From positions 64,565 through 128,564 of the forward strand of contig SZWC01002410.1 in NCBI GenBank assembly GCA_023375785.1: 64,000 nucleotides of DNA, in the 5' to 3' direction. The notes under the pieces were generated by a model that saw nothing but the letters and a program-made list of their open reading frames with translations, searched no databases and had not been told where the DNA came from. This DNA comes from Penium margaritaceum. Lineage: Eukaryota; Streptophyta; Zygnematophyceae; Desmidiales; Peniaceae. Shown here piece by piece: positions 46,592-58,281 of this stretch. The number at the start of each line of letters is the position of its first letter. The first letter of the stretch is position 1. Both the position numbers and the translations under genes were made by a program.

Positions 46592-47706
46592 TGTTAGATC
46601 TAGAGGAGAGATGGAGCCTTGGAGCAGCAAGCATGTGTGATTGGAAGGGCATTACTTGTGCTAAAGAATGGTTATCCAATCACTCAAAATGATGGAGTAC
46701 ATATAGAGCTGGAGCTTGGGCAAGACAGCCCTCTCACAAGCCACACCACTTAGCCATGGAGGCTAAGGCTCACACACTAGAGTCCATAATCTCACACAAG
46801 GGAGGAAATCAGCCTAGCAATCAGGCTGACCACTCACACACGACCTATAGAGCTAGAGAATGCTGTCATGGCACACTCCTAGTGGTCACATAACCCACAA
46901 ACCCATGGAGAATCGCCATGTGTCCATGGCTAGCACACAAGGATCTCACCTCACCTAAAAAGTAAGGAGAGGTACCTTTATCCTAGTCAGCACACTCTGA
47001 CAAGGCAATCCTAAGACCAAGGACCTTTTTGGATATTTCTCCCATCAGGTCTTGACCCTGGACCTCTTGCNGAGTACATATAGAGCTAGAGCTTGGGCAA
47101 GTCAGCCCTCTCACAAGCCACACCACTTAGCCATGGAGGCTAAGGCTCACACACTAGAGTCCATAATCTCACACAAGGGAGGAAATCAGCCTAGCAATCA
47201 GGCTGACCACTCACACACGACCTATAGAGCTAGAGAATGCTGTCATGGCACACTCCTAGTGGTCACATAACCCACAAACCCATGGAGAATCGCCATGTGT
47301 CCATGGCTAGCACACAAGGATCTCACCTCACCTAAAAAGTAAGGAGAGGTACCTTTATCCTAGTCAGCACACTCTGACAAGGCAATCCTAAGACCAAGGA
47401 CCTTTTTGGATATTTCTCCCATCAGGTCTTGACCCTTGACTTCTTGCCTTTTTCTTTTCTCAGGCTAAGGAATGGAGCCATCACCCATGCCCACCCAGAC
47501 ATCGACGGTCCATGACCCCTGAAACTTCAAAAATTCATATCTCCTAATCCGACCGTTGGATCGGCCTCAAACTTTGACCGTAGACATTTTGCCACCTGAT
47601 ATTTCTAATGAGGAAGTCGGATTGACAATCAGAGTAGGCATCAGATATTTTCCTGGAACTTGCTCCTATGGACCTGAAACTGAGGCGGATGGCTCCTTTC
47701 GCAACA
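46592..47706 (-). repeat. Family A LTR shared by A8 and A9 (with assembly duplication)
   Basis: From TGTTAGATCTAGAGG to TTTCGCAACA. The apparent length is 1115 bp because 46695-47070 is repeated at 47072-47447 around a single N (47071). Without that overlap the LTR is 738 bp, the family length. A8's leader lies on the left and A9's polypurine tract on the right. Confidence 0.88.
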
Positions 47707-49865
47707 ATCTCCCACTTTGCCACAGTCAGAGTGTGCTGAGTCCACATGCCTTTATGCAGAACTGCTGCTTCTCACGGATCACTGGCTTGGTGTAGAAATC
47801 AGTGACCTGCTTGCTTGTTGGAGTAAACTCCAGCTTGATAGCACCCTCCTACACCATGTGCCTGATGAAATGATCTGCGATGCGACGTACTCAGCTTGTG
47901 TGCTCGACGTGGTCACGACCACCTGTCGCTTGCTGCACCAGGTGATGGCCCCACCATTCATGGTCCTCAGGGTTTGAAGCCCAATCTGCATCTGTGTAGC
48001 TGATGATGCTGTTGTCGTTGCCGTTATAGGTAATACCGATATTGATGGTTCCAGTAAGGTAGCGGAAGATCCGCTTCACAACCTTCTGGTGCCCAGGTCC
48101 CGGGTTTGCCATGTGTTGGCTCACAGCGCTAAAAGCCTGTGCGAGGTCTGGCCTGCTTGCCACCATCAGGTACATGAGACTGCCGACGGCGCTCTCGTAC
48201 TTCTACCGCTCAGCAGCATCTGCTTCTCCACTGAAGCTCACGAGGTATTGCCGCGTCTCCTACGGCGTGCCGATGGATTTTCCCATTGCCATGCAGAACT
48301 GCTGTAAGACATCCTTGATGTAGCGGCTCTGCTGTAGTGAGAGAGAGCGTGATCTGCGATCACACGTGATCTGGATGTTGAGGAAGTATGATGCCTCCCC
48401 GAGATCAGACATCTGGAAGCGCTCGTGCATGGCTTCCTTGAACTCCTGCAGTACAGACATGCTATTGGAAAGGACGAGCATGTCATCCACATAGACTATG
48501 ATGATGAGGATCTCATGCTCATACTGCCAGCGATACATGCTGTAGTCACAGTAGCTGCGCTGAAACCCCATGCACTGCAACGCTGCATCCAACTTCTGGT
48601 TCCAAGCACGCGACGCTTGCTTGAGGCCGTACAACGACTTCTGCAGCTTGTGGACCAGGTGCTCCTGGCCATCCATGACGAACCCCTCTGGCTGGTCCAT
48701 CTAGATCTCCTCCTCCAAGTCACCATTCAAGAATGCCGTCTTGACATCCATGTGGTGAACCTTGAAGTCCTCAGCTGCTGCATAACAGAGGAGCGTGCAC
48801 ACAGAGGCAAACTTTGCAACAGGGGCAAACGTTTATGTGTAGTCGATGCCCTCGTGCTGCAAGTAGCCCTTGGCAACCAGCCTCGCCTTGTACTTTTCCA
48901 GGTTACCATCTGCTCCCCGCTTCTTCTTGAACACCCACTTGTACTTGATCACCTTATGTCCAGGTGGACGCTCAGTCAGCTACCACGTGTCATTGTCCAA
49001 CTACGACTGTATCTCATGCTGTGCGGGTTGCGCACAATCTGCTGCATCCGGTACAGCCATGGCGTCCTTGTATGACGTTGGCTCATCTGAATCTGCTGCA
49101 ACTACGACGTTCATCTGTTCTGGTTCCTGCAACATCCAGAAATGATTGTGCTCACCAGGCTTGTAACGCACCCTAAGAGGGTACATGCGACCTGGTGCTG
49201 GAGCGTTAGCAGGAGGCTGGCGCGGTGCTGCTGGCACAACTTCTGCTACTTGTGGTGCTACCTCTCCCTCCTCTGCTTCTACCGATGAGGCTACTGTATC
49301 TGCAACATCAGACATGGGAGAGTAGAGTGATTCTCCCACTGTCACAGTAGATGGAGGATCAGGAGAGACTGGGTCAGGAAGGATTTCTGCTCCCACTGTC
49401 TCGTCAGCTGCTGGTTCTGCTGCCTCATCACACACAATGTTGGTGCCGATGACGTTGCTCTCGTTGAAGACGACATCTTTGGAAATGATGACGTGGCTTG
49501 TATCCCTCTCGTAGAGGTGATAGGCCTTGCTTGCCACGTCGTAGCCAATCATCAGCGTCTGCGCACTCTTCTCGTCCCATTTCTGCCGCTTCTCTTTTGG
49601 CACGTGCATGTGCGCTCGGCTGCCAAATGCTCGGAGATGACCGACGCTCGGTTTCTTGTGGAACCACGCCTCACACGGCGTAATCTGCTCCAACGCTTTA
49701 CTTGGGGCTGCGGTTCTTGATGTAGACCGTAGTGCTCACGGCTTCAGCCAAAAAGTCGTAGGTCAGCCGAGCCGCATGCAGCATGGAGCGCGCCGACTCC
49801 ATAATGGTACAGTTGGCGCGTTCAGGTACACCATTATGTAGCGGCGAGAACGGCGTAGTACGCTG
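47707..49865 (-). pseudogene. pol: A9 pol, 3' half: RNase H, RT, linker, integrase end
   Basis: RNase H has two deletions (near 47885 and 47962). RT frame 48260-48700 contains MGFQRSYCDYSMYRW, IIIVYVDDMLVL and SDLGEASYFLNIQITCD. RT start near 48730-48950. Frame 49001-49693 (230 aa) spans the integrase C-terminal region (MEQITPCEAWFHKKPSVGHLRAFGSRAH, IGYDVASKAYHLYERDTSHVIIS) and the linker (YPLRVRYKPGEHNHFWMLQEPEQ). The integrase core is split at 49866 by a solo LTR and continues at 50604. Confidence 0.87.
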
Positions 49866-50603
49866 TGTTGGGAAAGGAGCCATCTGGCTCAGTTTCAGGT
49901 CCACAAGAGCAAGTTCCAGGAAAGTACCAGATGCATGCTCCGATTGCCGATCCGACTTCACCATTGGAAAGATCAGGTGACAAAATGTCTACAGTCCAAG
50001 TTTGAGGCCGATCCAACGGTCGGATTGGGAGATACGAATTTTCGAAGTTTCGGGGGTCATGGACCGTCGATGTCTGGGTGGGCATGGGTGATGGCTCCAT
50101 GCCTTAGCCTGAGAAAAGAAAAAGGCAAGAGGTCCAGGGTCAAGACCTGATGGGAGAAATATCCAAAAAGGTCCTTGGTCTTAGGATTGCCTTGTCAGAG
50201 TGTGCTGACTATGATAAAGGTACCTCTCCTTAGTTTTTAGGTGAGATGAGATCCTTGTGTGCTAGCCATGGATACATGGTGATTCTCCATGGGTTTGTGG
50301 GTTATGTGACCACTAGGAGTGTGCCATGAGAGCATTCTCTAGCTCTCTAGGTCGTGTGTGAGTGGTCAGCCTGATTGCTAGGCTGATTTCCTCCCTTGTG
50401 TGAGATTATGGACTCTAGTGTGTGAGCCTTAGCCTCCATGGCTAAGTAGTGTGGCTTGTAAGAGGGCTGACTTGCCCAAGCTCTAGCTCTGTATGTATTC
50501 CATCATTTTGAGTGATTGGATAACCATTCTTCAGCACAAGTGATGCCCTTCCAATCACACATGCTCGCTGCTCCAAGGCTCCCTCTCTTCTCTAGTTCCA
50601 ACA
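49866..50603 (+). repeat. Solo family A LTR, plus orientation (TSD CGCTG)
   Basis: 738 bp, TGTTGGGAAAGG...GTTCCAACA. CGCTG at 49861-49865 and 50604-50608 is a perfect target duplication. It lies in the integrase core of A9, in the opposite orientation. No internal sequence is left, as after LTR-LTR recombination. Confidence 0.95.
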
Positions 50604-51494
50604 CGCTGCGCCTTGATGCCAGCTGCGGTGAGGTAGTCCTGAAACTCCTTGCATAGGTACTCTCCACCGCGGTTGCTGCGCAGCGCCTTGACCTTCTTGC
50701 TAGTCTGGTTCTCCACCATGGCCTTGAACTCCTTGAACCTGTCAAAGCACTGGTCTTTGGAAGGAAGGAAGTACACAACAGTGTAACGGCTGAAATCATC
50801 AATGAAGGTTAGGAAATACCTAGAGCCTCCAAAGCTCTGGGTCTGCATCGGTCCGCACAAGTCTATGTGGACCAACTCCAACACCTCCTTTGCACGCTGT
50901 CCTACTCCAGTGAACGCCTCCCTGTGCTGCTTCCCCTCCAAACAGTCGATGCATAACTGCTGCTCAAAGTTAGAGATGGTAGGTAGGTCACGCACCATCA
51001 GCTTTGTTTGAAGCTACTGCAAGGCGCGCATGTCGATGTGGCTGTAGCGCGCATGCCAGATCTCGCCATCTATCGCCTGTACCACTGTTGCAAGACTCTG
51101 CTCACGTAGGGTCTTGGTTTCCCCCATCAGGCGATACATGTTGCCCTCCTTCAATGACCTGGCCAACTCCTCTCGTGTATCCTTGTTGAGGATATAGCCA
51201 TAGTCATCATAGAAGACGATGCGCAGTCCTGTGTTTATAAGAGAGGAGAATGAGAGGAGGTTGAATGCAGCATCAGATACATAGAGCACGCCATGGAACA
51301 CTTCCACTTCAATGCCACATGGGGTCTCCACATGCAGCTGTGTAAACCACTCCTTGTGATGTGTGAGGTTCTTGGTACAACCGGAGTCCTTGTACCATGC
51401 AAGATCCACCTTCTCAACCTGCGACATGTCAGATTTTGCCATGAAGAGACGATCGCGCACCTCCTTGGCCACATTCATGTTGCCAAAGTGGCGC
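50604..51494 (-). pseudogene. pol: A9 pol, 5' half: integrase core, pre-integrase, protease
   Basis: Frame 50555-50998: LVHIDLCGPMQTQS (first Asp), FLTFIDDFSRYTVVYF and ALRSNRGGEYLC, where the second catalytic Asp is Asn. The change (GAC to AAC) is a G-to-A step at a CG. Frame 51014-51496: WYKDSGCTKNLTHHKEWF (protease DSG present), VLYVSDAAFNLLSFSSLIN and the pre-integrase HARYSHIDMRALQ. One TAG at a Gln codon separates the frames. Confidence 0.88.
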
Positions 51495-52664
51495 ACACCA
51501 GCTTGGTTTTGCTCCTGCTACTGCTTCTGCTGAGGCTGTTGTGACTGCTACTGCTGCTGCTGCTTTTGGGGCTGCTGCTACGATGACGGCTGCAACTGCT
51601 TCTCCTTCTGGTCCCTCTTGAGCTTGAAATACTCCTTTTTGTAGTGTCCTTCTTTCTGGCAGTAGTGGCATTTGCCTTCCTTTCTGCCTTTCTGCTGCCC
51701 AAAATGCTGCTCGTGCTCCTGGTTGCGTGAGCTTGTGGCCACAAAAGCTGCTTCATTGCTGCTGCCGCCATTGCGCTTCGCTGCATTGCGACGCAATTCC
51801 ACCTGCACCAGGTGTGTACAGATGAAGTCGAGGTCAAGAGTTGGCTGGCACTCCAACGTCTCTCGTATCGTGTCATAGCTGGCTTGAAGTCCCCTCAGAT
51901 AGAGGAGGATGAAGCACATCTCTTCCACAGNTGCTCCTGGTTGCGTGAGCTTGTGGCCACAAAAGCTGCTTCATTGCTGCTGCCGCCATTGCGCTTCGCT
52001 GCATTGCGACGCAATTCCACCTGCACCAGGTGTGTACAGATGAAGTCGAGGTCAAGAGTTGGCTGGCACTCCAACGTCTCTCGTATCGTGTCATAGCTGG
52101 CTTGAAGTCCCCTCAGATAGAGGAGGATGAAGCACATCTCTTCCACAGGATTGCCGGCCGCTCTCAGCTGCTTCGCCAGCTCCTTTGCCCTGTCGAGATA
52201 CGCCTCCATCCCTTTGCCATCCTACATTTTCAGCGCCATCATCTTTTCCTCCAAAAGCATGAGGAATGCAGGATCCTTGCTCTCATACTTCTTGCACAAC
52301 GTGTCCCACCCCTCGTTTGCACAACCTTGTCACTCACGTATTGAAGATGCGGGTTGGAGATGGTGTTGACAAGCAACCGGTAGGCCTGTCTGTCCTTCTT
52401 CTTCCACTCCTCATACGCTGTAGGTACAGATACAGAAGATCCCGCATCAGCTGCACCCTTTTGCGGCGTTTTCCCCGCCACCACCTGCGCTGCGGTGATG
52501 ACTTTTGCCTATGGAACTGGAGCCGGCTCGTCCCCGCTCACCACCTCCCACAAGTCCCTCTCCTCCAAAAGGAGGCGGGTACGGATCTTCCAAACCGTGA
52601 ATTTGGTGCGTCCCTCCAGTCTCTCCAAAGGCTGGCCTGCTATTACAACGCCAGCTACTGCCAT
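51495..52664 (-). pseudogene. gag: A9 gag (with assembly duplication)
   Basis: Start codon at complement 52662-52664. N-terminal part 52239-52484 (AYEEWKKKDRQAYRLLVNTIS). Core 51895-52209 (AYLDRAKELAKQLRAAGNPVEEMCF, LQASYDTIRETLECQPTLDLDFI). Zinc knuckle in frame 51578-51928: CHYCQKEGHYKKEYFK, last Cys to Tyr. The segment 51714-51930 is repeated at 51932-52148 around a single N at 51931, an assembly join. Confidence 0.85.
51714..52148. repeat. 217-bp duplication around a single N (assembly join)
   Basis: 51714-51930 and 51932-52148 are the same gag sequence with one N between. Both copies end TCTTCCACAG. Confidence 0.85.
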
Positions 52665-53311
52665 TTTGAGCCTTTGTGATGCTCAGCGCTGCCCTTGGAT
52701 GGCGGCGCTACCCCTGCTTCTGGTGCTGCTTCTGCCACAAATCTGTCTGACAGAAAATGGACTATAGATGCCAGCAAACTCGGAATTTTGAAAAACCGAG
52801 CACACCACTCAAAAATTCAGCTCAAAACATTTCAGATCGACCCATAAAACAGGGTCATCAAGAGGGGATTTCAAAAGATATGCCCTCTTGAAAACAGGGT
52901 ATGCTTCTGCTACTACTCTAACTCAGACCAGCCAGCTTGTAAATGGTGTTTCTCCCAAACAAATCAATGGAATGCAAATATTTTTGCACCAATGGAAAGC
53001 TTAGGAAAAATACTACAATTCGTATGTGCCACGTTTTATATTTCACAAAGAAACAAGAGAGTTATGGTCATCACAAGACGACAGTCTTACTCATAAAGAA
53101 GAAAGTAGCCCTGGCCGACCTCGTTTTGACTACAACTCTCAATCCGACTGTTGGATCTTTGCGATCTTGGACTCATTGGAAAGCTTTTCTTTTGAACTTG
53201 AAGATCTTGTGGTTGATTCTCAAATCTGGTGAAGGCTAAATCCCAACCTGTCACTCTCAAAGTGACGGCCAGTGCTTGCTGAAAGTGGCAGAACTTGGCT
53301 CTGATACTAAA
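52665..53311 (-). other. A9 leader and primer-binding site
   Basis: Leader of about 645 bp. The primer site at about 53291-53310 reads TTAGTATCAGAGCCAAG on the minus strand. No gene was seen. Confidence 0.75.
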
Positions 53312-53810
53312 TGTTGGATCTGGAGGAGATAGGGAGCCTTGGAGCAGCGAGCATGTGTGATTGGAAGGGCATCACTTGTGCTGAATAATGGTTGTTTTAT
53401 GACTCAAAATGATGGAATACATATAGAGCTAGAGCTTGGGCAAGTCACCACTTAGCCATGGAGGCTAAGGCTCACACACTAGAGTCCATAATCTCACACA
53501 AGGCTGACTACTCACACACGACCTAGAGAACTAGAGAATGCTCTCATGGCACACTCCTAGTGGTCACATAACCCACAAATCCATTGAGAATCGCCATGTG
53601 TCCATGGCTAGCACACAAGGATCTCACCTCACCTAAAAAGTAAAGAGAGGTACGTTTATCCTAGTCAGCACACTCTAAGCTCCTTTCCCAATAGATTGAC
53701 AATTGGAGTAGGCATCGACTTAGTTTCAAGTCCACAGGAGCAAGTTCCAGAGTCTCCTAGAACTTGCTCTTGTGGACTTGAAACTAAGCCGGATGGCTCC
53801 TTTTCCAACA
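53312..53810 (-). repeat. Family A LTR with internal deletion and hairpin
   Basis: TGTTGGATCTGGAGG...TTTTCCAACA in plus orientation, about 240 bp shorter than usual. A break near 53680 joins the central LTR to a terminal segment. There the sequence 53719-53747 is followed by its reverse complement at 53760-53788 (28 of 29 positions), formed by an inverted copy of the LTR's first bases. Confidence 0.8.
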
Positions 53811-54214
53811 ATCTCCCACTTTGCCGCGGTCAGATTGGGCTGAGTCCACCTGCCTTCATGCAGAACTACTACTTCTCACGAGTCACTGGCTTGGTCTAGA
53901 AATCAGTGACCTGCTTGCTGGTTGAAGTAAACTCGAGCTTGATAGCACCCTCCTGCACCATGTGCCTGATGAAATGATATGCGATGTCAATGTGCTGGGT
54001 ACGTGTATGGTGCTCAGGATTCTTGGCGAGTGCGATTGCCCTCTGCTTGTCGACGCGCATAGGAACAAGAACTGTTGCACTCCCACTCATCTTTGCCATG
54101 AGACGCTAGAGCCAAACTGTTTTCTTGGCTCCAAAGCCGAGGGAGACGTATTCGGCTTCTGTGCTCGAGGTGGCGACAACTACCTGCCACTTTTTGCACC
54201 AGCTGATGGATACT
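53811..54214 (-). pseudogene. pol: Family A RNase H fragment (copy A10)
   Basis: Only the RNase H end survives, frame 53896-54099: RVDKQRAIALAKNPEHHTRTQHIDIAYHFIRHMVQEGAIKLE (quoted in parts). The usual DNQSA is DKQRA. The copy breaks near 54214 at the join with a plus-orientation LTR fragment. Confidence 0.78.
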
Positions 54215-54621
54215 TAGAGTGTGCTGACTAGGATAAAGGTACCTTTCCTTACTTTTTAGGTGAGGTGAGATCCTTGTGTGCTAGCCATGGAGACATGGCT
54301 ATTCTCCATGGCATTGTGGGTTATGTGATGATTAGGAGTGTGCCATGAGAGCATTTTCTAGCTCTCTAGGTCGTGTGTGAGTGGTCAGTCTGATTGCTAG
54401 GCTGATTTCCTCCCTTGTGTGAGATTGTGGACTTTAGTGTGTGAGCCTTAGCCTCCATGGCTAAGTGGTGCGCTTGTGAGAGGGCTCACTTGTCCAAGCT
54501 CTAGCTCTATATGTACTCTATCATTTTGAGTGATTGAATAACCATTTTTTAGCACAAGTGATGCCCTTCCAATCACACATGCTCGCTACTCCAAGGCTCC
54601 CTCTCTCCTCCAGATTCAACA
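54215..54621 (+). repeat. Family A LTR fragment, plus orientation
   Basis: The last 400 bp or so of an A LTR, from AGAGTGTGCTGACTAGG to CAGATTCAACA. The upstream part is missing. Minus-strand RT sequence follows. Confidence 0.78.
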
Positions 54622-55211
54622 TGATGCCTCCCCGAGATCAGACACCTAAAAGTGCTCCTACATAGCCTCCTTGAACTCCTGCAGTACAGACATACTGTTG
54701 GAGAGGAGAAGTATGTCATCCACATAGACAATGTGGATCTCATGTTCATGCTACCAGTAATAGACTCTGTAGTCACACTCGTACCGTTCAAATCCCATGC
54801 ATAGCAGAGCTGTATCCACTTTCTAATTCCAAGCACGCGATGCTTGCTTGAAGCCGTACAGTGAACTCTGTAGTTTGCAAACCAGGTGCTCCTAAACATC
54901 CATGATAAATCCCTCTAGCTGTTCGATGTACATCTCCTCCTCCAACTCACTATTCAAGAATGTTATCTTGATATCCATGTGTTCGATGTCGAAGTCATCA
55001 GTTGCTGCATCAAAGAGGGGCATGTGCACAGAGGCAACCTTTGCAATACGAGTCAAGGTTCCTGTGTAGTCGATGCCTTCATGTAGAGAGTACCTATTGG
55101 GGACGAGCTTCGCCTTGTATTTTTTGAGATTCCTTTTTGTGCCCATCTTCTTCTTCAACTCCCACTTCCACTTGATTTCCTTGTGTCTAGGTGGATACTC
55201 AGTCAGCTCCC
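54622..55211 (-). pseudogene. pol: Family A RT fragment (continuation of A7)
   Basis: Begins in the SDLGEAS block exactly where A7 stopped at 40946. Frame 54892-55233 gives the RT start (ELTEYPPRHKEIKWKWELKKKMGT, HMDIKITFLNSELEEEMYIEQLEGF). The catalytic region near 54715-54735 reads YVDDI in a broken frame. It ends at 55211, where a plus-strand A element begins. Confidence 0.78.
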
Positions 55212-55930
55212 TGTTGGAAACGGAGCCATCCATCCCAGTTTCATGTCCATAGGAAAATGATCCAGGAAACTACAAGATACCTACTCCGATTGTCTATCGA
55301 ACTTTTTCATTGGAAAGATCAGGTGGCAAAACACGTACGGTTCAAGTTTCAGGCTGATCAAACGGTCGGATTAGGAGATATAAATTCTCCAAGTTTCCGC
55401 GCTCATCGATTGGCAGTTTATGGATGACCATGGGAGATGGCTCAGTGCCTTAGCCTAAGAAAAGAAAAAGGCAAGAGGTCGAGGGTCAAGACCTGATGGG
55501 AGGAGTATCCAAAGAGGTCCTAGTTTGAGTGTGGTCACTAGGAAAAGAGTTTTTTTTTACTTTTTAGGTGAGGTGAGATCCTTGTGTGCTAGCCATGGAG
55601 ATAGGGTATTTCTCCATGGGATTCTCGGTTATGTGACCACTAGAAGTGTGCCACGAGAGCATTCTCTAGCTCTCTAGGACGTGTGTCTGTGGTCAACCTG
55701 ATTGCTAGTCTGATTTCCTCCCGTCTGTGAGATTATTGATTGTAGTGTGTGAGCCTTACCCTCCATGAATAAGTGGTGTGGCTTGTGAGAGGGCTGACTT
55801 GCCCAAGCTCTAGCTCTATATGTACTCCATCATTTTGAATGATTCAAGAACCATTCTTCAGTACGAGTGATGCCCTTCGAGTCCCATATGTTTGCTGCTC
55901 CAAGGCTCCCTCTCTCCTCCAGTTCCAGCA
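55212..55930 (+). repeat. Family A 5' LTR, plus orientation (element P2)
   Basis: About 719 bp, TGTTGGAAACGGAGCC...AGTTCCAGCA, followed by a decayed primer site (TTAGTATCAAAGCCAAG). Confidence 0.87.
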
Positions 55931-56300
55931 CTTAGTATCAAAGCCAAGTTCCGCCACTTTAAACCAACACAGACGGTCACTTTGAGAGTGACGAGTTAGG
56001 GATAAACGTTCACTTAATTTGAAAATGGACTCTTGGATCTTCAAGTTAAAGAGACAAGGTTTCCAACGTGTTCAAGACACGGCATATCTCTTAAAATCCC
56101 TTGTTGATGACCTTACTTTATGGGTTGATCTGAAATTTTTGTAGGTTAGTTTTCCAGTGTTAGGCTTAGTTATACCAAACACCTAGTCTAGAGGTCTCTA
56201 TAGTTTACTTTTTGTGACACAGATTTCTGGCAGAAACAACAGCAGAAGCAGGGGTAGCGCCGCCACTCAAGGACAGCATTGAGTATCACCAAATCTCAAA
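55931..56300 (+). other. P2 leader
   Basis: Shortened leader with the primer-binding site at its start (55932 onward). Nothing else was recognised. Confidence 0.7.
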
Positions 56301-57235
56301 ATGGCAGCAGCAGGCGTGGTAATAGCAGTCCCAACTTTGGAGATGCTCAAAGGACATGCCAACTTCATATTTTAGAAGATCCGTAGTTGCCTATTTTTAG
56401 AGAAGAGGGGCTTGTGGGAGGTGGTGAGCAGCGATGAGCGCGCCCCGCCTCCATAGGCAAAAGGCATCACCGCAGTGCAGGTGGTGGTGGGACAGACGCC
56501 AGAAAAAGGTGCAGCAACTGCAAGTTCATCTACAACTGTAGCAGCAACATATGAGGAGAGGAAGAAGGAGAGGCAAATCTATAGGCTGCTTGTCAATACA
56601 TCCTCCAATCGCATTTATAGTACGTGAGTGACAAGGTTACTGCAAAAGAGGAGTGGAACACGTTGTGCAAGAAGTATGAGAGCAAGGATCGTGCATTCCT
56701 CATATTTCTGGAGGAGAAGATGATGGCGTTGAAAACACCGGGTGGTAAAGGGATGGACAAAGAAGCTGGTGAAGCAGTTGAATACAGCCGGCAACCCCGT
56801 GGAAGGTACAGGCTTTGTCCCCCTCTTGCCGAGTGGACTCCCAACGAGTTTTGACACGGTATGAGAGAAGTTTGAGTGTCAGCCAACTTTTGACCTGGAC
56901 TTCATCTGCATGCACCTGGTGCAAGTAGAACTACGCTGCAATGCAGCAAAATGCAATGACTAAATAGATCCAGTGAAGCAGCTTTCATGGCCATAGACTC
57001 ACGCAACGAGCAGCAACAACAGTCTTGGCCGCAGAGAGGCAAGAAGAAAGGTAGGTATTACTTTTGCTTGAAAGAGGGGCACTATAAGAGAGAGTGTTAT
57101 AAATTCAAGAGATTCCAGACAGAGCAGCAGGAGTAGTAGTAAAAGTAGCAATTTCCACAACAGCAATACTAGCAGTCACAACAGCGTTAGCAACAGCAGC
57201 AGGAGCAAAACCAAACTGGCGCATGCCATTTTGGT
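56301..57235 (+). pseudogene. gag: P2 gag
   Basis: ATG at 56301 (MAAAGVVIAV). The N-terminal part has YEERKKERQIYRLLVNT. A frame change leads to the core at 56624-56854 (KKYESKDRAFLIFLEEKMMALK), which contains a deletion after GKGMD and a frameshift. The zinc knuckle near 57050-57090 reads YYFCLKEGHYKRECYKF, first Cys to Tyr. The glutamine-rich tail carries several TAG stops. Confidence 0.83.
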
Positions 57236-58281
57236 AACATGAACATAATCAAGTAGGTGCACGATAGTCTCTTCATGGCAAAGTCTGAACTTACGCTGAA
57301 GGAGAAGGCGGATCGGGCATGGTACAAGGACTCAGGGTATACCATGAATCTGACACACCACAACGAATGGTTTACGCATCTACTCTCCATTCCTTCCAGA
57401 CTGCTTGCTTTGGGTGATGGTGGCATGGTATATGCTGGGGGGATTAGGATTGAGGAGATGAGGTTGGATACCCAGCGTGGTATAGAAGTGGGAGTGTTCC
57501 ATGGTGTGCGGTATGTACCTAATGCTGCATTCAAGCTTCTCTCAGTCTCTACTCTCACAAACACATGACTGCAACTCGTCTTTGACGACGACTATTGCTA
57601 CATCCTTGATAAGGAAATAGGAGAAGAGTTGGCCAGGTCGGTGGAGGAAGGCGACATATACCGCGTGTTGGGAGCAACCAAGATCCCGCGCGAGAAGAGT
57701 CTTGCAACAGTGGTGCAGTCCACAGATGGAAAAATCTGGCATGCACGCTACGGCTACATCAGCATGCACGCCTTGCAGCAACTTCAAACAAAGCAGATGG
57801 TGTATGACTTACCTACCATCTCCAACTTTGAGCCGCTGTTGTGCATCGGCTGTTTGGAGGGAAAGCAGCAACGCCAGGTGTTCTGTGGAGGAGGGGAGTG
57901 CATGAAGGAGGTGTTGGAGCTGGTCCACACAGATTTGTGTGGCTCGATGCAGATCCAGAGCTTTGGAGGCTCTAGGTATTTTCTCACCTTCATTGATGAT
58001 TTCAGCTGTTAGACTGCTGTCTATTCCTTTCCTCCAAGGACTAGTGCTTTGACAGGTTCAAGGAGTTCAAGACCATGTTGGAAAACCAGACTCAGAGCAG
58101 AGGATGAAAATGAAACACCAATTGCAGCAGCACTTGTGCCAGCAGCACTTAGCAAGCCCCCTACCAACGCACCAGCACTAAGTCACATATACCCTCTCAA
58201 GATGCGCTACAAGCCTTGTAAGCGCAGGCGTTTTTGGATGCTCCAAAAACCATACGAGATGGACATCGCAGTTGCAGCTAA
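57236..58281 (+). pseudogene. pol: P2 protease, pre-integrase and start of integrase
   Basis: Frame 57257-57568: AWYKDSGYTMNLTHHNEWFTH (protease DSG present) and VRYVPNAAFKLLSVSTLTNT, then a TGA. Frame 57629-58012: WHARYGYISMHALQQLQTKQM, LVHTDLCGSMQIQS (first integrase Asp) and FLTFIDDFSC, then a TAG. Near 58095 the integrase core is deleted; frame 58049-58306 continues in the linker (NAPALSHIYPLKMRYKPCKRRRFWMLQKP). A solo LTR interrupts the element at 58282. Confidence 0.85.
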
